Assembly (NCBI GenBank): GCA_038049695.1
Contig: CP142454.1
Location: 75,183,501 to 75,247,500 of the forward strand
Source: Cinnamomum chago
Lineage: Eukaryota > Streptophyta > Magnoliopsida > Laurales > Lauraceae
Length of the DNA: 64,000 bases
Reading direction: 5' to 3'
Position 1 is the first letter of the stretch. Every line of letters begins with the position of its first letter. The notes beneath the pieces are model-generated. The model worked only from the letters and a program-made list of their open reading frames with translations. It was not told the origin of the DNA and ran no database searches. Made by a program: the position numbers and the translations under genes. Below, one piece after another: positions 58,356 through 64,000 of the stretch.

Positions 58356-58640
58356 GGGGTGTTCACGGGCTGGGCTAAGGCATATTCAGGCCTCGCCTGG
58401 CCTAAACATTGGCGGTAAAAGTTAGGCCTGAGCCCGCCCATTTAATCAATCGGGTCGGGCCGGGTCGAACCTAGATTTTATCACTTGAGTGTGCATTTGA
58501 TCAATGTTTGAAATAATTAAATTAAATTAAATTACATGCATTCCTTACACGGGCCGGGCTTTGGGTTTTCTATCACTTAATCTAAGCCCTGCCCAAACAG
58601 GCTTTGCCAGTATTGGGCTGGCCCGGCCCATGAGCACCAC
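58356..58640. mobile_element. MITE (285 bp) with TAA target duplication
   Basis: The left GGTGTTCACGGGC and right GCCCATGAGCACC mirror each other with two mismatches. TAA flanks both ends (58353-58355, 58641-58643), a PIF/Harbinger-type site. The termini carry GGGCCGGGC-like words. Confidence 0.75.
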
Positions 58641-59937
58641 TAAGGTTCATCAGACCATTAGAGACTAATAAAGAAAGAAAGTGGTCCATTAACGGAACAA
58701 TCACTCAAGATTTTAGCAATAGGAATTGAGTTAACAAACAGGAGTAAGTTCTAATTTCGCGCTGTGGGGCCTGTTTCGACTATCCTATGAATGTCTCACT
58801 ACCCACCCTTTCCATGTGTGAAGGGAGTGGAACTCCACAAGGGACCCATCTATTGAACATTCGAACAGCGTAAAAAGAACACCCTGCCCTTTATGCGGGA
58901 TGTGCCAAAAATTAGGAGTTAGTCCTATAGTGAGACTGAGCATCTCATGCATTCTCAATTATACTCATTAATCACATTGTTAATTATATGCTTAATCTTA
59001 CAGTGGGACCCTCTTGTATTGAATTATAGCTTAGGAGATCCCACATAAAGGGAGGGCCTTCATTTTGAATGGTAGGCTATAAGCATAAGTGAGACGACAT
59101 TCATAGGATCTGGACTTGCGAGCTGGAACAACCCGGACCCAACACACGGAATATGATTCTTGGACCCATTCAGTTTTAGGGTTTGGGCTTGGGTCAACCA
59201 AATCGGATTGAAGGATGTTCAGGTTCGGGTCTGGGTCTGGGTCCATGTAGTTCTGGATCAAGCACCCGAACTGCAAACAGAAAGGCAATATTATTTACAA
59301 TGTGTAAAACGCAGCAGTGGAGGCAACAGGTAGAGCAGATGGTTTGGTCCAACCTAGTTTCACTGGCTTAATGAAATAATAAATAATAAATAAATAATTG
59401 ATATAAAATAATTACTGGTGAGACAAACCGGTTCAACCACTGGTTTTTTACTGGGTTGGGCCAGTTTTATTCACCAATTCCCCAGTTTTTATTTTACCGG
59501 ACCCGTGATCCAGTTTCGTTAGAACCCGGTCCAACGAGCTGGCCTAACCCAACTTCTAAATATTGATTATTATATGTATATTATGAAGCATAATGATTAT
59601 CATAATGTTGACTACTACACCAATGTGGTTAAGTAAGATCAACCTACACATGTACCTATACAATCCAGTTCATGAAAATCCATACTGTTCAAAACATGTA
59701 GCAGCTTGTGCATACTTCATATATGAACAAATCCAAACACTCCTGGGCACACACCTACCCTCATTTGACACTCATCCCAATTCAATATTGATCTAATCAT
59801 CATCTACTGTTTCATAGATTCACAACAAAGATGTACTTCCACAACCATTAAACTTTAGAATCACCAAAAACAGGTTAGAATAATGTAAGTTCAAGTTATC
59901 TTTTTTAGCCCAACCCCTACTCCACATTACTTGCACA
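58641..59937. other. Gene-free stretch
   Basis: AT-rich. 59160-59260 has GGGTCTGGGTC-type short repeats. No coding signature. Confidence 0.4.
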
Positions 59938-60292
59938 GCAGTAAAAGCAGAGAAGACCTCAATGCATGCCCTCAAGCAGACAGAAAGATCCTCCATGGCC
60001 TAACCAAAAGATTTACTCCTTACCCAAATGGTAAGGAGTGGTAGTTCTCACTTGACTGCTCAGGGTTCAAACTTTGGGTACGTCACTTTTTCCTGTGTGT
60101 AAAAATATATGTGCAAGTAATGTGGAGTAGAGGACATGAAAAAGTGACGTTCCCAAGGTTCGAACCCTGAACAGTCAAGTGAGAACTACCACTCCTTACC
60201 ACTTGGGTAAGGAGTAAATCTTTTGGTTAGGCTATAGAGGATCTTTCTGTCTGCTTGAGGGCATGCATTGAGGTCTTCTCTGCTTTTACTGC
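59938..60292. repeat. Long inverted repeat: 155-bp arms, 45-nt spacer
   Basis: 59938-60092 and 60138-60292 are inverted copies of exactly equal length with under ten mismatches by eye. Each arm contains a tRNA-type region: TTACCC-AGTGGTAAGG (A-box-like) and AGGGTTCGAACCTTGGG (B box; intact in the right arm on the minus strand, changed to TTCAAAC in the left arm). It looks like two head-to-head copies of a second SINE-like family plus shared flank. An RNA crossing it would fold into a long hairpin. Confidence 0.9.
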
Positions 60293-61163
60293 ATCTGTAG
60301 AGTTGTGTCCTGCAGAATCTCTTAATTAGGAAAGAAACGGGTTTAAACAGCTTTAGAATGGTCAGGGACATCAATATAAAACATCTTGACACAGATTTAA
60401 CAAAGCTTTACTGCACAAAATGTGTTACCCTTTGCTTAAGGGGAAAATTGTCACATTTTAGCCTATAATTAACACTTAACAATGTGAGTCTATAAAGTGA
60501 GATAACTTACCAAGAACTTCCTTTTCCGAGTTAATAATAATATAAAAAAAAACCCAAATCACTAGCATTCTCACACTGCAATCATAAACAGAAAGCAAGA
60601 CCGAAAAACGCAAATCAATTTCAGGATGGAAGGCAGGACTTTCTCCAGGCCTTTTCTGCACAATTAGAGAAATTACAGCAACAATTCACTTGAATTTCTA
60701 CCTTTACATTACTTTTTTTTTTCTTTAATTAGTAGCTTAAGACGAAGCAACAGATCTTAGCACAAGCTGCGCCGGGATAAATACATGAGAAAACTCCAAC
60801 CACCTTTGTGGATTTGGATAGATACAATCTGGACAAACATGACATTCAGAAGCTTTGCCTAAGAGGGTTAAAAGCTTTGCAGGTTATGCAGAAGAGCGGC
60901 AACAAAAGGCTTTAATTGTTTTTTCATCCCTGGGAAGGAAGACGAAATCAAAAATATAAGTACATAAAATCAGTGTTATACGTATCAATATCAACGTGGA
61001 AATCTAAATGGAATGCAACTGATTGCAACTCTGAATGAAGACGAATGTTTTTCTTTTTTATTTATTTTTTTTCACTTTAAACTCATTCACTAAAATGAAG
61101 GGCATTTTCCTGATCAAAAGATTTGTAAAGAGATCGCTTCCCTATTACATAAGAAAAGAATAC
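60293..61163. other. Downstream of the RINGv-type exons; no certain exon found
   Basis: The next exon of the minus-strand gene should start with a Glu/Ala-rich block, but none is seen. A frame after an acceptor at 60660 (KRPGESPAFHPE) is possible but does not resemble the family. Confidence 0.35.
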
Positions 61164-62029
61164 CTGTCGCCTTCTTCGACTTTGCAAGATGTACAATACT
61201 CGTGCTATCACATAGCATGGTAGAAGAAAGCCAGCAAACTGAAGGAAGGAAACCTGGCAGTAAATATTTACTCAGTTGCAGTTTTATTTTTGCATTAATA
61301 TAAACCAGACCAGACTACAACATTCACACAGTTGTACAGCACATGTGCTATGGTTAACATTGAAAGTTGAAACAGATACTGTTTAAGAGGCCAGGGTCAG
61401 GACTTGGAAGAGCTCAGATAAACTTCTAAGCATATCAGCTACGTAACATGGTGCTTACTTTACATTTAACTGTTCCTCAAAGATAAACCTTCTACTGTAG
61501 TCGTCCATGTTTCCCTGTCCTTAAAATGTGTCGATAGAAAGGCCATTGACCAACTCCTTGCTATATATCGAACGGATATACCAAATGCAACGAATGTGTA
61601 AATGTATGCTTGAACAAAAATACACTAATGGATACAGGTTGTGGGTGTATCCCACCATTTCAGTGCATAATCTAGAAGGTACAAGAACTTACATTAAAAT
61701 TAAAGAGGGCTGATGCATCCTGCAACAGTCCTGAGTCTCTTGTGACAAGAAGAGCATGGCGAACAAGAAGTAGCAGCATTAACTGCAGAAGTCAATAGAA
61801 TCTTTCAAGCTTCTGACAGCAATAAAAAAGAAGCAGCTAAAAATTATCAAAAAGGTTGTTTCTAAGTGGTAGTGGATAGCTTACAATAAGAGCAACACCA
61901 CGACAGCAGGCAATGCCACTGGAATTTGCAGCAGCATAATCATCATATTCTGCTTGCAGTAACCTATGCTCAGCAGCTAGAGCCAGAAAACGAGGGTCAT
62001 GGAGGTCAAGCCGTGGACCCCAATTTTGC
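61164..62029 (-). CDS. RINGv/MARCH-type membrane E3 ligase, three internal exons (partial)
   Basis: Minus-strand exons are 62029-61885, 61782-61693 and 61253-61164, with GT-AG introns and matching phases (the first needs two bases from an upstream exon), giving 108 aa. The first reads WGPRLDLHDPRFLALAAEHR, EAEYDDYAAANSSG-like and CCRGVALI. The second, LMLLLLVRHALLVTRD, is a membrane segment. The third, FAGFLLPCYVIARVLYILQS then RRRRQ, is a second membrane segment ending in a basic stop-transfer stretch. This is the part after the RING-CH domain in plant RING/FYVE/PHD (MARCH-like) ubiquitin ligases. The RING-CH exons were not found up to the window's right edge, and the last exon is not identified. 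Confidence 0.85.
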
Positions 62030-64000
62030 CTATATAAAAGAAAAGGAATATAACAATAAAAAAGTAAATAACAGAACCCACTGCAATTAAAATCACAATA
62101 AGAGGTAGAAAACAATTGCAGATAGGGATATATTTTCTTTCCTGTGAAAATGAAGATTGGAACATACAAGTGTAACTTGTCAATTGCATGCAGTTGAGGG
62201 CCTGATATTGCATTGATCTTCAAAATTAAAATCAAGGTACATAGCCTCTCCAACAATTTTTTTTTTAAATAAAAATCTCCCCAATAATATTATTGATGGA
62301 AAAGACTAAACAGCCTGTAGAGAAGCATCTGCTGGTCCTCACTGGTGTAAAGTGACAACCCTGCCTGAGATGACCTTCCCATGAAATGCATAGGTGGCAA
62401 CAACAAACGATTAAAGTTTCAAGGACTATGCACTGATGACTGCTAAACTAGTTCATGTAGTTAGATATACTTGCTGTTATCCAGAACAATTATAAATCAA
62501 GAAGAGAAGATATGGGAAAAAAAGAAAGAAAAAAAATAAAAAAATAAAAACAATGCAATTCAATGCAAAAATTTTGAGCTTATTTACTACAGGGGGGTTA
62601 TTGTGAGTTGACAGAAAATAAAAACAAAAACAAATGTTACCAATGCAACGTCATGTAGTTTGAGAACCAAGATTTAAAGAAATAAAAGTCAAAGAGGTCG
62701 AAGGACTAAAGAGGGTCCAAGACTAAGTCAACTCAAAACTTGGCCAAGGCATTGTTGAGTTTACTTGAGATCTTATGCTGATCTTCGCTTTTTGTGTAGT
62801 TCATTATTTAAATTATGAGAATGCTTAGTCCACTTTAAGGTGTGCACATGCAAATTTTGATGGGGTTATTATGGAAAGATATTTACATTCATAAGCATTG
62901 ACCAGGTCAAATTAGAAGGTCTACCGAGTACCTTTCTTTTCTTTTCTTTTTTTTCAATATATATAAATATAGCTGAAGATGGTCACCTTTTTTTTCTTAC
63001 CGGCAATGATAGATGGTCCAATTTTCATAGTAATCATAAGTTCTTAAAATGAGATGAAATGGAAGTACACTCGGAGTAAGTTTCAGTTTGCAAAAGCAAA
63101 TAATCAAATCGATTAAACACAGTTTGTATATGAAAATTTAGTACTATATAAGTAAACACTTAAAACATAAATTACTTTCCGATGTGTACATTATTAGGCC
63201 CAAATTCCTATGCAGAAGACCATGAGACAATTTGTGGGGCCCCAGGTGGCTGAGATGAACGATTGAAAGATCCAGATTGGACCAGCCCAAGCATAAAATT
63301 GAGAGTCCATTCAATCATCCTAACCCCTTGATCCATGGCCATCAAGTTTAACGGCTTTAGAATCCATCATTTTTTATTTTAATCCAATGGTCAATCCCAT
63401 TCGGATCGGTATAAAAACCATGCGATCCATGACATTTAGGGAGGTGGTGGTGGGTGACAAGATTGGATTGATCACAGTGGGGCCCCAGCTGGGCCCCACC
63501 AGCTGTCTTTCACTGTGTAAGACATCCATCATTATCATGATTTTAAAATTTCTGACAAGTAAATTATTAAATGTTGTGTTACTTTTTCCTATAATTTTGT
63601 ACAAAAACAGTCATTTATTTAAAAGTGTAAATAATTTTAAATCGTACGCCAAATCTATGAAGCCTTCTTTGTTTTGCCTAATCAGGCCACCATGAACTAG
63701 TGTCAAATTCAGATTCTTCTACCCATGTAGATAACAAACAGGTTTGCTTCACAGAAATTGCAAATTTGCAACAACTATTTACCAAATCACAAAATTGTGT
63801 GAAAAATTGAAAACATATGAGCAGGTTAACCAAACAATGCCAGTGCATTTACAGCAAAGTTAAATCAGCACTTTCTAGTTCAAATTGACACCTGGAGGAG
63901 AATCATATATACAAATGACAAGAAATAACACTTGTACATCAGTTAAAGGGGGAAGAGGAAAGCACAACAAAACTAGAGAGAGAGAGAGAGAGACATTCTG
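62030..64000. other. Probable large intron of the RINGv-type gene; no exon seen
   Basis: No C4HC3 RING-CH pattern on the minus strand. 63180-63520 holds a dispersed-repeat-like block with GTGGGGCCCCAGCTGGGCCC. The window ends in a (GA)n run. Confidence 0.4.

Noticed and set aside
60476..60660. Possible terminal exon of the RINGv-type gene
   Set aside because: It has an acceptor and a stop but does not resemble the Glu/Ala-rich C-terminus of the family.
1..64000. CRISPR arrays, bacterial operons, intact tRNA or rRNA genes
   Set aside because: None seen. The tRNA-like boxes belong to SINEs, and tandem repeats lack the spacer pattern of CRISPR.

Overview
This is nuclear DNA of a flowering plant. 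The genes are plant families (fructokinase, a DUF4504/UPF0739 protein, a bHLH153-type factor, a plant RINGv/MARCH-type membrane protein) with GT-AG introns. The rest is AT-rich and packed with plant transposons: Ty3/gypsy, Ty1/copia, LINEs, a tRNA-type SINE family and many MITEs. I cannot name the species from the sequence alone.

Layout. 1-713: tail of a Ty3/gypsy-like element, with polypurine tract and 3' LTR. 2116-2625: final exon of an unrecognised acidic protein on the + strand. 4536-14673: a nested retroelement block. A decayed copia element on the minus strand (LTR near 4536-4945, RT/RNase H at 5030-6420, linker remnant at 13330-13800) holds a complete 6.6-kb LTR element (6657-13268, target duplication GTTAC). 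That element has no pol genes but carries an antisense, TATA-headed, intron-containing gene of the Transposase_28 type, now broken. A broken glutaredoxin-like gene lies beyond it (14160-14673). 14.7-25 kb: gene-free, with MITEs, a copia-type LTR and three SINE copies.

25.6-43.5 kb is the gene-rich core. Fructokinase (+, 25648-27154, 4 exons, 328 aa) faces a DUF4504 gene (-, 28841-35685, 6 exons, 300 aa) tail to tail. Behind it lies a bHLH153-like gene (-, 37198-38756, 5 coding exons, 139 aa), whose promoter and 5'UTR exon probably sit 4.3 kb upstream near 43.1-43.5 kb. All exon joins kept the reading frame when I checked them by hand.

43.7-60.3 kb is a repeat landscape: MITEs with TIRs and target duplications, a LINE 3' end, foldback sequences and a 155-bp-arm inverted repeat. 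61164-62029 holds three internal exons of a RINGv/MARCH-type membrane protein on the minus strand; its RING exons were not found in the window.

The intact genes are ordinary housekeeping or regulatory loci with no evident pathway link to each other. The most unusual piece is the non-autonomous LTR element, with its antisense gene and a minisatellite that shares its core motif with the LTRs.
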